Shown: piece after piece, positions 17,816 through 26,848 of the stretch
Layout: each line of letters begins with the position of its first letter
Numbering within the stretch: position 1 is the first letter of the stretch
Origin: Ignavibacteria bacterium
GTDB lineage: Bacteria > Bacteroidota > Ignavibacteria > OLB7
Direction: 5' to 3'
NCBI GenBank assembly: GCA_020635205.1
Contig: JACKAE010000004.1
Span: forward strand, 124,001-188,000
Length of the DNA stretch: 64,000 bases
Made by a program: the position numbers and the translations under genes
The notes under the pieces: generated by a model
Told to the model about the DNA's origin: nothing
The model's input: only the letters and a program-made list of their open reading frames with translations
Database searches by the model: none

Positions 17816-17907
17816 CAACGCAGAGGAGTGAGACTCACGCTACGTTTCCGAAAATTGCTATGTTTGCCCTGTTCCACCAAATGACAGAATCAAACCGAAC
17901 CATACGA

Positions 17908-19260
17908 ATGGCTCTGAACTACGACGATCTTCCAAAACTGGTACTACCACCAATTCAGGATCTGCACAAACTTGAAGTCTACCGTCAACACGGTGGCTAC
18001 GAAATGTACCGCAAAGCCTTAACGATGACTCCCGACCAAGTAATCGATGAAGTCAAAAAATCGGGTCTGCGGGGTCGAGGGGGTGCATGCTTCCCGACTG
18101 GACTGAAGTGGAGCTTCATGCCGAAGGGGAATGACCGACCTAAATATCTCTGTATCAACGGTGATGAATCGGAGCCAGGCTCCTTTAAGGATCGCCAGGT
18201 ATTTGAGTATAATCCTCACCAGATGATTGAGGGTATCCTGATTGCTGGATATGCAATGGGAATTGAAAAAGCCTTCATCTACATCCGAGGCGAATACCAC
18301 AAGTGGGTATCACTCACCGAAAAGGCTGTAGAAGATGCTTACGCTGCTGGATTGATTGGCAAGCGGATGAAGGAGACCTTCGGTGGCAATTACTCGATGG
18401 AAATCGTTGTTCACAAGGGAGCCGGTGCATATATCTGCGGCGAAGAATCATCGTTGATGGAATCCCTCGAAGGGAAACGCCCCTACCCACGCATCAAGCC
18501 ACCATTTCCGGCTCAGAAAGGGTTGTGGGGTATGCCAACAACCATCAACAACGTCGAGACGTTGGCTAACGTACCAGTGATTCTCCGCATGGGTGGCGAA
18601 GAGTTTGCGAAGATCGGAGCAGCATCACATCCCGGAACAATCCTCCTCGGCATATCAGGACATGTCAACAAGCCGGGCGTCTACGAAGTGCCAACGGGGC
18701 TTGCACTACTCGACATTATCAACGATTTAGCTGGGGGTGTGCCGAACGGAAAGAAGATCAAAATGGTGATTCCGGGAGGAAGCTCGATGCCACCACTCCG
18801 TGGAGATGAGCTTGAGGAGATCATGATGGATGCAGACAGCATCAAAGCTGCCGGGAGTTATATCGGTACTGCCGGAGTAATGGTGATGGATGAAGATACC
18901 GACATCCCCCATGTTCTCCGCCGCACCATCCACTTCTACCACCACGAGTCGTGCGGACAGTGTACCCCCTGCCGTGAAGGATGTGGCTGGCTGGAGAAGA
19001 TGCTCACCCGCGTTGACGAAGGTGATGCAACATCGGAAGACCTTGATCTGCTCATCGACGTTGCGAACAACATCGACGGAAACACCATCTGTGCCCTCGG
19101 CGAAGCAGCAGCCTGGCCAACAAAGTTCACCATTCAGCGCTTGCGCGAAGAATTTGAGAAGAAAGTGAAGGATACTCGTGCTCCACAGCCGAAGAATATC
19201 GTGCATGGATTGCGGGCTGATGCGCATGAGATTCACGCAGTAAATGAACCTGCACACTAA
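17908..19260 (+). CDS. nuoF: NADH-quinone oxidoreductase subunit F (NuoF)
   Basis: 450 residues from ATG 17908; in-frame ATGs at 17860 and 17881 are possible starts, and a TATGTTTG promoter-like element at 17859-17866 argues against the first. NuoF carries the NADH and FMN sites and one 4Fe-4S cluster of complex I. Visible: GLRGRGGACFPTGLKW (FMN/NADH loop), INGDESEPGSFKDR, GAGAYICGEESSLMESLEG, and the cluster motif ESCGQCTPCREGCGW with a later Cys in NTICALGEAAAWP. All look functional. No nuoE or nuoG is adjacent, which is unusual for this subunit. Confidence 0.95.
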   Translation: MALNYDDLPKLVLPPIQDLHKLEVYRQHGGYEMYRKALTMTPDQVIDEVKKSGLRGRGGACFPTGLKWSFMPKGNDRPKYLCINGDESEPGSFKDRQVFEYNPHQMIEGILIAGYAMGIEKAFIYIRGEYHKWVSLTEKAVEDAYAAGLIGKRMKETFGGNYSMEIVVHKGAGAYICGEESSLMESLEGKRPYPRIKPPFPAQKGLWGMPTTINNVETLANVPVILRMGGEEFAKIGAASHPGTILLGISGHVNKPGVYEVPTGLALLDIINDLAGGVPNGKKIKMVIPGGSSMPPLRGDELEEIMMDADSIKAAGSYIGTAGVMVMDEDTDIPHVLRRTIHFYHHESCGQCTPCREGCGWLEKMLTRVDEGDATSEDLDLLIDVANNIDGNTICALGEAAAWPTKFTIQRLREEFEKKVKDTRAPQPKNIVHGLRADAHEIHAVNEPAH

Positions 19261-19316
19261 TTTGATCGAGTAAGGAGAGAGTTCGAACTTCTCTCACTCA
19301 TTTCAACGTAGAAGAA

Positions 19317-19356
19317 GGGGATCGTGAGGTCTATAAGACTTTCACGATCCCCTTTC
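19317..19356 (+). terminator. Terminator hairpin after nuoF
   Basis: GGGGATCGTGA (19317-19327) pairs with TCACGATCCCC (19342-19352), an 11-bp stem with a 14-base loop, followed by TTTCTCGTTTCTC. It lies between convergent nuoF and the YIP1 gene and may serve both. Confidence 0.75.
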
Positions 19357-19409
19357 TCGTTTCTCTCAAACAACTAACAACTGCTCAGCAATGTATCTCT
19401 GTAGCTCGA

Positions 19410-20240
19410 TCAGAACCCAAAGGCCACGCCAATTTGCGATAGCAACAAACTGATGAGCAATGTGATTACCAAGATAGAACTGAAGAAGATAAGTGTGGAC
19501 TTTGCCACGCTACTTCGAGCAATCGCGGCAATGCCAATCCCAATCACGATCATCCACCAGAGGTAGGGAAGGTTTAGCACTCCTACCACCCCCTGCAAAA
19601 CTTTCGAGTCAGGTTTGATTATCGCCGCTAAGCCGAGTGGAACTTCAAGGGTTCCCGTGAGCTTCATAATGGCAGCAGAGAGGAGACTTCCAATTCCTGA
19701 GATGACGCTACCGAGAGCAGCGACAGCTAATGCGTGAACAAACCTAATTCGAGTTTCCCTCCCTTCTTCAATCACCTTTGCGATAAGAAGAATGAGAAGC
19801 CCGACCAACAATGCTATGAAAGGAACTCCAAGTACAGATGTAATCACTCCCCCTATCATATAAGTTGTGGAGGACATTCCCTCAACCTGTTCTCTCTGCT
19901 GTTCGACTTGCTCTTTTTGAGCTGATGAGAGACTCAGGTCATCCAGTCTCTTATCGATCTGCTCAATCTGGTTTGTTTTCATTGCCTCGACAACATCAGG
20001 CGAACTGAACATAAGAAGTGTCGAGACTATATTGAGAAGTATGGCTACGGCAAAACTTATTCCGATAACTCCTCCCAAACGTATATTTAGAATTCCAGCA
20101 AATGCTCGCTTCGGCGCAGTCACAACTGCAAGAACTCTATCTGCCGCGCTCTGTTCTTCCCCCTCCTCAAGCATCACTTCATCTTGATAGGGAAGTAATT
20201 CTCCCCCTTCATGCAATTCTTTAGCAGTCTGATCTTCCAT
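19410..20240 (-). CDS. YIP1 family membrane protein
   Basis: 276 residues. An acidic cytoplasmic N-terminus (about 30 residues) leads into RVLAVVTAPKRAFAGIL, a usual start of the bacterial Yip1 domain, then five hydrophobic segments at roughly 57-80, 127-155, 168-192, 213-240 and 248-272. Residues 83-120 between the first two are charged and helical. Bacterial members have no established role. The gene is divergent from the transglycosylase gene. Confidence 0.75.
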   Translation of the reverse strand: MEDQTAKELHEGGELLPYQDEVMLEEGEEQSAADRVLAVVTAPKRAFAGILNIRLGGVIGISFAVAILLNIVSTLLMFSSPDVVEAMKTNQIEQIDKRLDDLSLSSAQKEQVEQQREQVEGMSSTTYMIGGVITSVLGVPFIALLVGLLILLIAKVIEEGRETRIRFVHALAVAALGSVISGIGSLLSAAIMKLTGTLEVPLGLAAIIKPDSKVLQGVVGVLNLPYLWWMIVIGIGIAAIARSSVAKSTLIFFSSILVITLLISLLLSQIGVAFGF

Positions 20241-20757
20241 AGAGTTGTTTGTTAAGTGAATAATGATTGTATGATAAAGCTATAGTGAGGAAACGATGAA
20301 GATGACCTTAACGAAAAGAAGCGACCTGCCACTAAGTCAGACTCTCCGGCAAGCCTACCGACTCGACTCGCTATCTCCACCTTCCATACTACCTATGAAA
20401 ATGCTTTAATGTAAAGCAATCCTTCATGAACAAAAATTAAGAAAAAACTGACACGTTAAGCGTTTTCTACCCATTGCGGCAACCTTACTTCGAAATGTAA
20501 ATTGTCCAGTAGTCGATTCCTTTATTAGATGGGATGAAATTACATTTTTGTCAGAATGGCATTTCAACTGGCTTTGGGTAGTTCAAGGTTTTATATTTGC
20601 CGCCGACCTAATTTCGGTCAACAATGAATTGCCTGAATGAATATCTGGATTTGTCGCACAAATCATAGAACAACGTAACGTTCAGAGAACTAATCCAGAA
20701 TTGACAACATTAACTTGAGAGATGATCTTTCAGCATAGATTCAATAGGGGTTTGCTT
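20241..20757. other. 517-bp intergenic region between divergent genes
   Basis: No coding frame, RNA or repeat that I can support. The only signal is a promoter-like TATATTTG at 20592-20599 with TTTG at 20573-20576 (15-nt spacer, shorter than usual), pointing toward the transglycosylase gene about 160 bp ahead. The length suggests a long leader or regulatory region. Confidence 0.4.
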
Positions 20758-23001
20758 ATGCGTTCGTTCTCGTTCACGATACTCCTTTCGGCTTTGACAG
20801 TCATCGGTTGCTCACAGCAGCAGGTTGTGCAGCGATCGAAACCAGCACCAAAACCGATACTCATCGACGAATACGCTGTCCTCGACGACAAGACAAATGC
20901 CCCCTCTCTCGGCGATGAGCAAATTCGCAAGCACTTGGAGACTGCTCGTGCCCACTACTTGAAGGCATTGAAACTCGTTGAGAAGAACGACAACAAGAGC
21001 GCGGCAAAGCACTTTGAGGCTGCCGTATCAATCCTCAACGACCTCGTCACCCACCCCGACATCGACGCACTACCGGAATATACAAGGCTCTCACAGAGCG
21101 TCATTCGAGACTACGAGGACAAGATCACTTCGATTGACGACCTCGATTCAACGAGCAGCTTCTTCGTTTTAAGAGATAAGATGTTTCAGGAGATCGAACT
21201 TCTTCCTGTTGCGTGGCGTCCAGTTGCATCAATTGCTGAACCTGGCATCGTTCGCGCCGACACGCTTCAAATCGACCTGACTGAAAACGAAGCCGTTCAG
21301 CAAACACTTGAATTCTTCACCACAGGCAAAGGACGAAGCTACATGGCGAAGTGGCTTGCTCGTTCAGGACGTTTCTTCCCTCTCTACGATAAGATACTTG
21401 CCGAGGAGGGTGCTCCACCAGAGTTGAAATATCTCTCAATGATCGAATCAGGATTGAACCCTACAGTCACCTCAAAGGCAAAGGCTGTTGGTCTCTGGCA
21501 GTTCATTTCAGCAACGGGCAAAGAGTACGGAATGAATCAGGATTGGTATCGTGACGAGCGACGCGACCCTGAGAAAGCCACACGCGCAGCAGCACGCTAC
21601 CTCCTCGATCTCTACGAAGATATGGGTGATTGGCACTTAGCGTTGGCATCATATAATTGTGGACCGGGTCGTATGCGGCGTGCAATTCGCAAATCGGACA
21701 CAGCACACTACTGGATTGCTCGCAACAATCTCCCACGCGAGACCCAGAGATATGTCCCCCTCTACATCGCAGCAGCTAAAATCGCCCGTGATCCTGAACT
21801 TTACGGCTTCACTGACATTGTCTACGAGCAGCCAGATGCCTTCGACACGTTGACTCTACAAGGTGGCTACACCTTCGATATACTGGCTCAAGCGGCAGGA
21901 TGTTCTGTCTCTGACCTTCGAACTCTAAACCCTGAACTTCTACGCGATCAAATCCCACCAAACGAATCAGACTATATTCTCAGAGTTCCTTTCGGTCTCT
22001 CAGAACGCTTGGCTATTGCTCTGGATACGCTCCCTGTTCCTGAACAACCAGAAATGTCGTGGGTTCGGCACAAAGTTGAGCGTGGGGAAACAGTTACTCG
22101 GATTGCTTCACGCTATGGTGTCTCAGTCTCGGAAGTGCTCGACGCCAACGGCATGACAGCGAAGAGCACCTTGATTCGAGGCAAAGTTCTTCGCATTCCA
22201 GTCCGTTCAAAATCTTCATCCTCCAATGAAGTTTCTGAAGCAGTTGCGGAAGTATCTACTAATACCGAGGCGAAAAATCGCACCAGATCGAGCGATCAAC
22301 CGAGCACGACAGTGACTCCACCCCCTACTACAGCAACTCCGGCACAGGCAAAAGCTGACTCGAAAAAAGAAGAGAGAATCAAGCATCCAACCACTGCGGC
22401 TGCATCAGCTCAGGAACTGAAGAATAAGAGAGCTGAGTTAATTGCTGAGATTCCAACAGCAGAGCGCAAATCAGAGCAGGGCAACCTCGATGACTTTGCT
22501 TCCCCAGAAGTTGAGCCAGTAACTGGTGGCGCAAAGAGTGCAACTCCGAAGCCCGAGACAAAGCAGGTGTTAGCACACGTAGAAACCGAAAAAACTCAAC
22601 GCACAGTTTCCGAAAAGAAAGCTGACAAGAAACCAACCTTTGTCACGCACAAAGTAAGCCGTGGTGAAACGTTGAGTGGCATTGCCGACAAGTATGGCGT
22701 CTCAATGAACGACATTAAAGAGTGGAATGCACGTGGCATAACATCATCCAACGATGTCCTTCTCGGGGCAAAGCTGAAGATTTATTCTAAGGGGTCAGCC
22801 CCGAAGAAGACTTCTACCGCTTCTTCAAAGAAGAAAGAGTCGAAGCGGATTGCGCAAGTTCGGAGCTATAAGGTTCGTCGAGGTGAAACACTGAACCAGA
22901 TCGCCACAAAGTTTGGAGTCAGCGTCCGTTCACTCCGCAATAACAATCCGAGACTAAACCCAAATAGAATTCGGGCTGGTGAAGTGATTCGGATTCGTTA
23001 A
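20758..23001 (+). CDS. MltD-like lytic transglycosylase lipoprotein with three LysM repeats
   Basis: 747 residues from ATG 20758, preceded by AGGGG; the longer frame from 20722 would hide the signal. Lipobox VIGC with Cys18 predicts a membrane-anchored lipoprotein. The soluble lytic transglycosylase domain spans about residues 200-330, with the catalytic Glu in LSMIESGLNP and the GLWQFISATGKEYGM and ALASYNCGPGR motifs. LysM repeats that bind peptidoglycan are near 450-493 (HKVERGETVTRIASRYGVS), 640-685 (HKVSRGETLSGIADKYGVS) and the last 45 residues (YKVRRGETLNQIATKFGVS). A linker of about 140 residues rich in Ala, Thr, Pro, Glu and Lys separates the first two. It cleaves glycan strands, forming anhydromuramic ends. 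Confidence 0.95.
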   Translation: MRSFSFTILLSALTVIGCSQQQVVQRSKPAPKPILIDEYAVLDDKTNAPSLGDEQIRKHLETARAHYLKALKLVEKNDNKSAAKHFEAAVSILNDLVTHPDIDALPEYTRLSQSVIRDYEDKITSIDDLDSTSSFFVLRDKMFQEIELLPVAWRPVASIAEPGIVRADTLQIDLTENEAVQQTLEFFTTGKGRSYMAKWLARSGRFFPLYDKILAEEGAPPELKYLSMIESGLNPTVTSKAKAVGLWQFISATGKEYGMNQDWYRDERRDPEKATRAAARYLLDLYEDMGDWHLALASYNCGPGRMRRAIRKSDTAHYWIARNNLPRETQRYVPLYIAAAKIARDPELYGFTDIVYEQPDAFDTLTLQGGYTFDILAQAAGCSVSDLRTLNPELLRDQIPPNESDYILRVPFGLSERLAIALDTLPVPEQPEMSWVRHKVERGETVTRIASRYGVSVSEVLDANGMTAKSTLIRGKVLRIPVRSKSSSSNEVSEAVAEVSTNTEAKNRTRSSDQPSTTVTPPPTTATPAQAKADSKKEERIKHPTTAAASAQELKNKRAELIAEIPTAERKSEQGNLDDFASPEVEPVTGGAKSATPKPETKQVLAHVETEKTQRTVSEKKADKKPTFVTHKVSRGETLSGIADKYGVSMNDIKEWNARGITSSNDVLLGAKLKIYSKGSAPKKTSTASSKKKESKRIAQVRSYKVRRGETLNQIATKFGVSVRSLRNNNPRLNPNRIRAGEVIRIR

Positions 23002-23036
23002 CAGAAGGAATGGAAAAATAGAACGAGCTACAACGA

Positions 23037-23080
23037 AAGAAGAGAGCCGCGCAGAGAGTTCTGCGCGGCTCTCTTCTTTT
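23037..23080. terminator. Strong bidirectional terminator between the transglycosylase gene and hppA
   Basis: An 18-bp perfect stem, AAGAAGAGAGCCGCGCAG (23037-23054) with CTGCGCGGCTCTCTTCTT (23061-23078), a six-base loop and TT after it; the AAGAA side gives T residues on the other strand. It lies between two convergent genes. Confidence 0.9.
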
Positions 23081-23135
23081 ACAACGATAATTGTAAACGG
23101 GCAGGATATTTTCTTCCTACCGAACTTCGCTTCAA

Positions 23136-25604
23136 CTACGCAGCCTCTTTTTGAATGCGCATTCCATAGAATGAACGCCATACGAAGAAGACTGAAATCA
23201 GGAAGAAGATTGCCGCTAATCCGTGAACAATTCCCGGATTATCTACACTCATACTTACGGCAAGCTCCACTGCCAAAAGTCCAAAGAGAGTTGTGAACTT
23301 AATCACTGGGTTCATGGCAACCGACGACGTATCCTTGAATGGATCACCGACGGTGTCACCAACAACAGTTGCAGCGTGAAGGTCGGTTCCCTTCTCTTGT
23401 AAATCGACTTCAACAACTTTCTTCGCATTGTCCCAAGCACCACCTGCATTCGCCATGAAGATGGCTTGATAGAGTCCGAACAGTGCAATCGAGATCAAGT
23501 AGCCAATAAAGAAGAACGGCTCGTAGAAGGCAAAGGCAAGGGTCGAAAAGAAGACTGTCAAGAAGATGTTGAACATTCCTTTCTGCGCATACTGCGTGCA
23601 GATTGCCACCACTTTCTTCGAATCAGCAACCGATGCTTTCGTTACTCCGTCAAGTCTGATGTTTTTCTTGATAAACTCAACAGCACGATAGGCACCTGTA
23701 GTTACCGCCTGCGTAGATGCCCCAGTAAACCAGTAAATCAGCGCCCCACCAGTAATCAACCCCAACAGAAATGGTGGATGAAGCATCGACAGCATTTCCT
23801 GACCTTGCGTTAATCCATTGGTCAGAGCCATGATGATCGAGAAGATCATAGTGGTTGCACCCACCACGGCTGTACCGATAAGCACAGGTTTTGCCGTAGC
23901 CTTGAAGGTGTTTCCAGCCCCGTCATTCTCCTCAAGAAAATGTTTGGCTTTCTCGAAGTTCACGTCGAAACCAAAGTCCTTTTTGATCTCCTCTTTGATT
24001 CCCGGAAGAGTCTCGATAACCGAAAGTTCAAAGACCGACTGTGCATTGTCCGTCACCGGTCCGTAGGAATCGACAGCAATAGTTACCGGTCCCATCCCAA
24101 GGAAACCGAAAGCAACGAGACCAAAAGCGAAGACAGCAGGTGCAATCATAAAGGTTCCAAGTCCGGCAAGGCTGAGATAGTAGGCGATTCCCATCAAAAT
24201 TACCATCGTTGCTCCCAACCAATAGGCACTGAAATTGCCGGCAACCAGACCTGAGAGGATATTCAGTGAAGCCCCCCCCTCTCTCGACGAAGTCACCACT
24301 TCTTCCACATGCTTCGAGTGGGTTGAGGTAAAGACCTTCACAAGCTCAGGAATGATTGCTCCAGCCAACGTTCCGCAAGTAATAACTGTTGAAAGTTTCC
24401 ACCAGAGAGAGGTATCACCACCAATGTCAGGGATCAGAGCGGCAGAGACAACGTAGGTAAGAACAACCGACACAATTGACGTGAACCAGACAAGACTGGT
24501 AAGTGGTGCTTCGAAATTCATCGTAGCAGCAGTCTTGTACTTTGCGGCTGCGATTGCTTGGTTGATAAAGTAGGAAAGTCCAGAGGCAATCACCATCATC
24601 ACGCGCATCACGAAGAGCCAGACCAAGAGTTGTATCTGGATCGTTGGATCGGCAACGGCGAGGAGAATGAATGTAATCAACGCGACGCCAGTTACACCAT
24701 AGGTCTCGAAACCGTCGGCAGTGGGCCCAACTGAATCGCCCGCGTTATCGCCTGTGCAGTCGGCAATTACTCCCGGATTTCGTGCATCATCCTCCTTGAT
24801 GTTAAAGACAATCTTCATCAAGTCAGAACCGATGTCAGCAATCTTTGTGAAGATGCCTCCGGCAATTCTAAGGGCGGCTGCACCGAGCGATTCACCGATA
24901 GCAAAGCCGATAAAACATGGTCCGGCATAGTCACCCGGAATGAAGAGAAGGATGCAGAGCATCAACATCAACTCAACCGAAATCAGAAGCATTCCGATAG
25001 ACATACCGGTCTGAATTGGAATTGCATAAGCAGGCCAAGGCTTGCCGGCAAGCGTACCGAAGGCGGCTCGTGAGTTCGCAAACGTATTCATCCTGATGCC
25101 AAACCACGCCACTGCGTAGCTCCCGCCAATGCCGATCAGACTAAACACGAGGATAATTGCTACACGGTCGAACGAGAAGTGAAGTAATACCCCGAAGTAG
25201 ACTAAGATGATCGCACCGATGAAGGCCCAGAGAATTAGAATGAACTTCCCTTGATTGATTAGATACGTTTTACACGTTTCATAAATCAATTCCGAAACCT
25301 CAAGCATTGATTTGTGCACCGGCAAATTCCTGACTCGGGAATACATGCCAAGGCCGAAGAGAAGGCCAAGCAAACAAATAAACAATCCACCAAGTAGAAG
25401 CGTGTGCCCATCCGTTCCCAGAAATGATACCTGGTCAAGTGACGGAAGAACAAGGTTTGCCTCTCCGCCAACATGTGGTTGATCCCCCTGAGCAAACAGA
25501 AGTGGCGAGGCTGTCAGAGCAAAGAAGGTTGCCCACAATCCCCGCCAAATTGTGAAGTGACTGCCCTGACGCCTGTGGTCAGTGCGAAAGACTTGGAGTC
25601 TCAT
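23136..25604 (-). CDS. hppA: Membrane-bound proton-pumping pyrophosphatase (divergent, K+-independent type)
   Basis: 822 residues with about 16 membrane segments. It couples hydrolysis of pyrophosphate to ion pumping across the inner membrane. Conserved: RNPGVIADCTGDNAGD, ANAGGAWDNAKK and GDTVGDPFKDTSS. The position that sets potassium dependence is Lys (GAGNTFKA), as in K+-independent enzymes. The first substrate loop, usually DLVGKVE, reads DIGSDLMKIVFN and is one residue shorter, and the following loop has DSVGPTADGF instead of the usual DCAGMAADLF. This fits a divergent branch reported from Chlorobium-type bacteria to pump protons under Na+ control, as I recall it; Na+ pumping cannot be excluded. 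A soluble pyrophosphatase is encoded at 43598. Confidence 0.93.
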   Translation of the reverse strand: MRLQVFRTDHRRQGSHFTIWRGLWATFFALTASPLLFAQGDQPHVGGEANLVLPSLDQVSFLGTDGHTLLLGGLFICLLGLLFGLGMYSRVRNLPVHKSMLEVSELIYETCKTYLINQGKFILILWAFIGAIILVYFGVLLHFSFDRVAIILVFSLIGIGGSYAVAWFGIRMNTFANSRAAFGTLAGKPWPAYAIPIQTGMSIGMLLISVELMLMLCILLFIPGDYAGPCFIGFAIGESLGAAALRIAGGIFTKIADIGSDLMKIVFNIKEDDARNPGVIADCTGDNAGDSVGPTADGFETYGVTGVALITFILLAVADPTIQIQLLVWLFVMRVMMVIASGLSYFINQAIAAAKYKTAATMNFEAPLTSLVWFTSIVSVVLTYVVSAALIPDIGGDTSLWWKLSTVITCGTLAGAIIPELVKVFTSTHSKHVEEVVTSSREGGASLNILSGLVAGNFSAYWLGATMVILMGIAYYLSLAGLGTFMIAPAVFAFGLVAFGFLGMGPVTIAVDSYGPVTDNAQSVFELSVIETLPGIKEEIKKDFGFDVNFEKAKHFLEENDGAGNTFKATAKPVLIGTAVVGATTMIFSIIMALTNGLTQGQEMLSMLHPPFLLGLITGGALIYWFTGASTQAVTTGAYRAVEFIKKNIRLDGVTKASVADSKKVVAICTQYAQKGMFNIFLTVFFSTLAFAFYEPFFFIGYLISIALFGLYQAIFMANAGGAWDNAKKVVEVDLQEKGTDLHAATVVGDTVGDPFKDTSSVAMNPVIKFTTLFGLLAVELAVSMSVDNPGIVHGLAAIFFLISVFFVWRSFYGMRIQKEAA

Positions 25605-25763
25605 GCAGTTAATCCGTTATGGTTATACATGTGTGTCGAGAAGACACGTGAAATGAATCCATCTAAGTATTGGAAACTGCGAATCTACAGCGTAGCGGGA
25701 TGTCTGCAATGAGGTGTTGAAAAAGGAAATTGTGAACGGGAGGTTGATCGAAGGAAGGGAACC

Positions 25764-26834
25764 TCACACAACCTCCACTCTACTCTGCTCCCCGAGAATA
25801 AATCGTTGAACCCGAGGCTTCCCCTGTGAGCGGATGATCTCAACGTCGGCTCCGAGAAGACTCCCCTCAATTCGCGTGTCTACTTCGCGCACTACGGCTC
25901 GATCCATCAGAATCGAGTACTCAACTTCGCATCGTTGCAGATAGGAATCTGGGCCGATGGCACTGTATGGGCCAACGTAAGAATCGACGATTTTAGCACC
26001 ACGGCCAATAATAGCTGGACCACGCACCCGACTTGCAATTATTTCTGCCCCCTCCTCGATAATCACTTGGCCTGCTATATCGCTCGTGTTGTCAACGCTT
26101 CCAGCTATTGAGGGAGTAATCGTGCTTAAGACCAACCGATTGGCTTCTAAGAGGTCTCCCGGTAATCCTGTATCCTTCCACCAACCAGTAATTTCTCCGT
26201 GACCAACTCGATAGTCATTTTTTAGGAGCCAGTCGTGAGCGTCACTAATCTCAAGCTCTCCTCTCTCGCTCGGCTCGATTGCGTTAACAGCCTCGAAGAT
26301 TGCAGAGCCGTAGAGGTAGATACCACTGACTGCAAAGGGAGATTTTGGCTCAGAAGGTTTTTCGACAACTCCGACGATCTTCCCATCTCCATCAAACTCA
26401 GGTACACCAAACCGCTCAGGGTCGTGAACGCGAGCTAAGGTGAGAAAACAGTCAACTTCATCTTGCTGAAATGCCGTGACAAATCGCTCGATTCCCCCCA
26501 CAACAATGTTGTCGCCGAGGTAGAAGACAAATGGTTCACTCCCAATATAGTCCTGCGAGATTTTTACAACGTGGGCAAGCCCAAGTGGAGCATCCTGCCA
26601 GATATACTCAACATTTAGGCCGAACGCATCCCCTTTACCTAACCAGTCAACAACTTCTTTTCCGTTGTCGATACCGACAACAACGCCAACAGAACGAATT
26701 CCGGCATCCCGAACAGACTCCAGAGCATACTGAAGAATTGGTCGATTCGCTATCGGGATCAGGTGCTTGTTCTGCGTGTGTGTCAAAGGACGAAGCCGCG
26801 TTCCACGACCACCGGCAGTTATCAACGCTTTCAT
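25764..26834 (-). CDS. Glucose-1-phosphate thymidylyltransferase, long form (RmlA/StrD-like)
   Basis: 356 residues. The N-terminal 240 residues are a nucleotidyltransferase: ITAGGRGTRLRPLT (6-19), KHLIPIANRP, WQDAPLGLAHVV, YLGDNIV, EKPSEPKSPFAVSGIYLY and GWWKDTGLPGDLLEAN. The C-terminal 110 residues form a left-handed beta helix of hexapeptide repeats (IIEEGAEII, VRGPAIIGRGAKIVDSYVGP). This length and domain set match the StrD-type long RmlA, which makes dTDP-glucose for deoxysugars; a UTP enzyme is less likely. Its ATG is 14 bp after the upstream unknown gene, so they may be co-transcribed. Confidence 0.88.
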   Translation of the reverse strand: MKALITAGGRGTRLRPLTHTQNKHLIPIANRPILQYALESVRDAGIRSVGVVVGIDNGKEVVDWLGKGDAFGLNVEYIWQDAPLGLAHVVKISQDYIGSEPFVFYLGDNIVVGGIERFVTAFQQDEVDCFLTLARVHDPERFGVPEFDGDGKIVGVVEKPSEPKSPFAVSGIYLYGSAIFEAVNAIEPSERGELEISDAHDWLLKNDYRVGHGEITGWWKDTGLPGDLLEANRLVLSTITPSIAGSVDNTSDIAGQVIIEEGAEIIASRVRGPAIIGRGAKIVDSYVGPYSAIGPDSYLQRCEVEYSILMDRAVVREVDTRIEGSLLGADVEIIRSQGKPRVQRFILGEQSRVEVV

Positions 26835-26848
26835 AGATATTAGCCTCG

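Noticed and set aside
18727..19257. 176-residue open frame antisense to nuoF
   Set aside because: nuoF motifs are intact on the other strand; the antisense product has no recognisable domain.
19272..19300. GTTCGAAC palindrome, considered as a tRNA T-loop
   Set aside because: No acceptor stem, anticodon arm or CCA-like end around it; it is an inverted repeat after nuoF.
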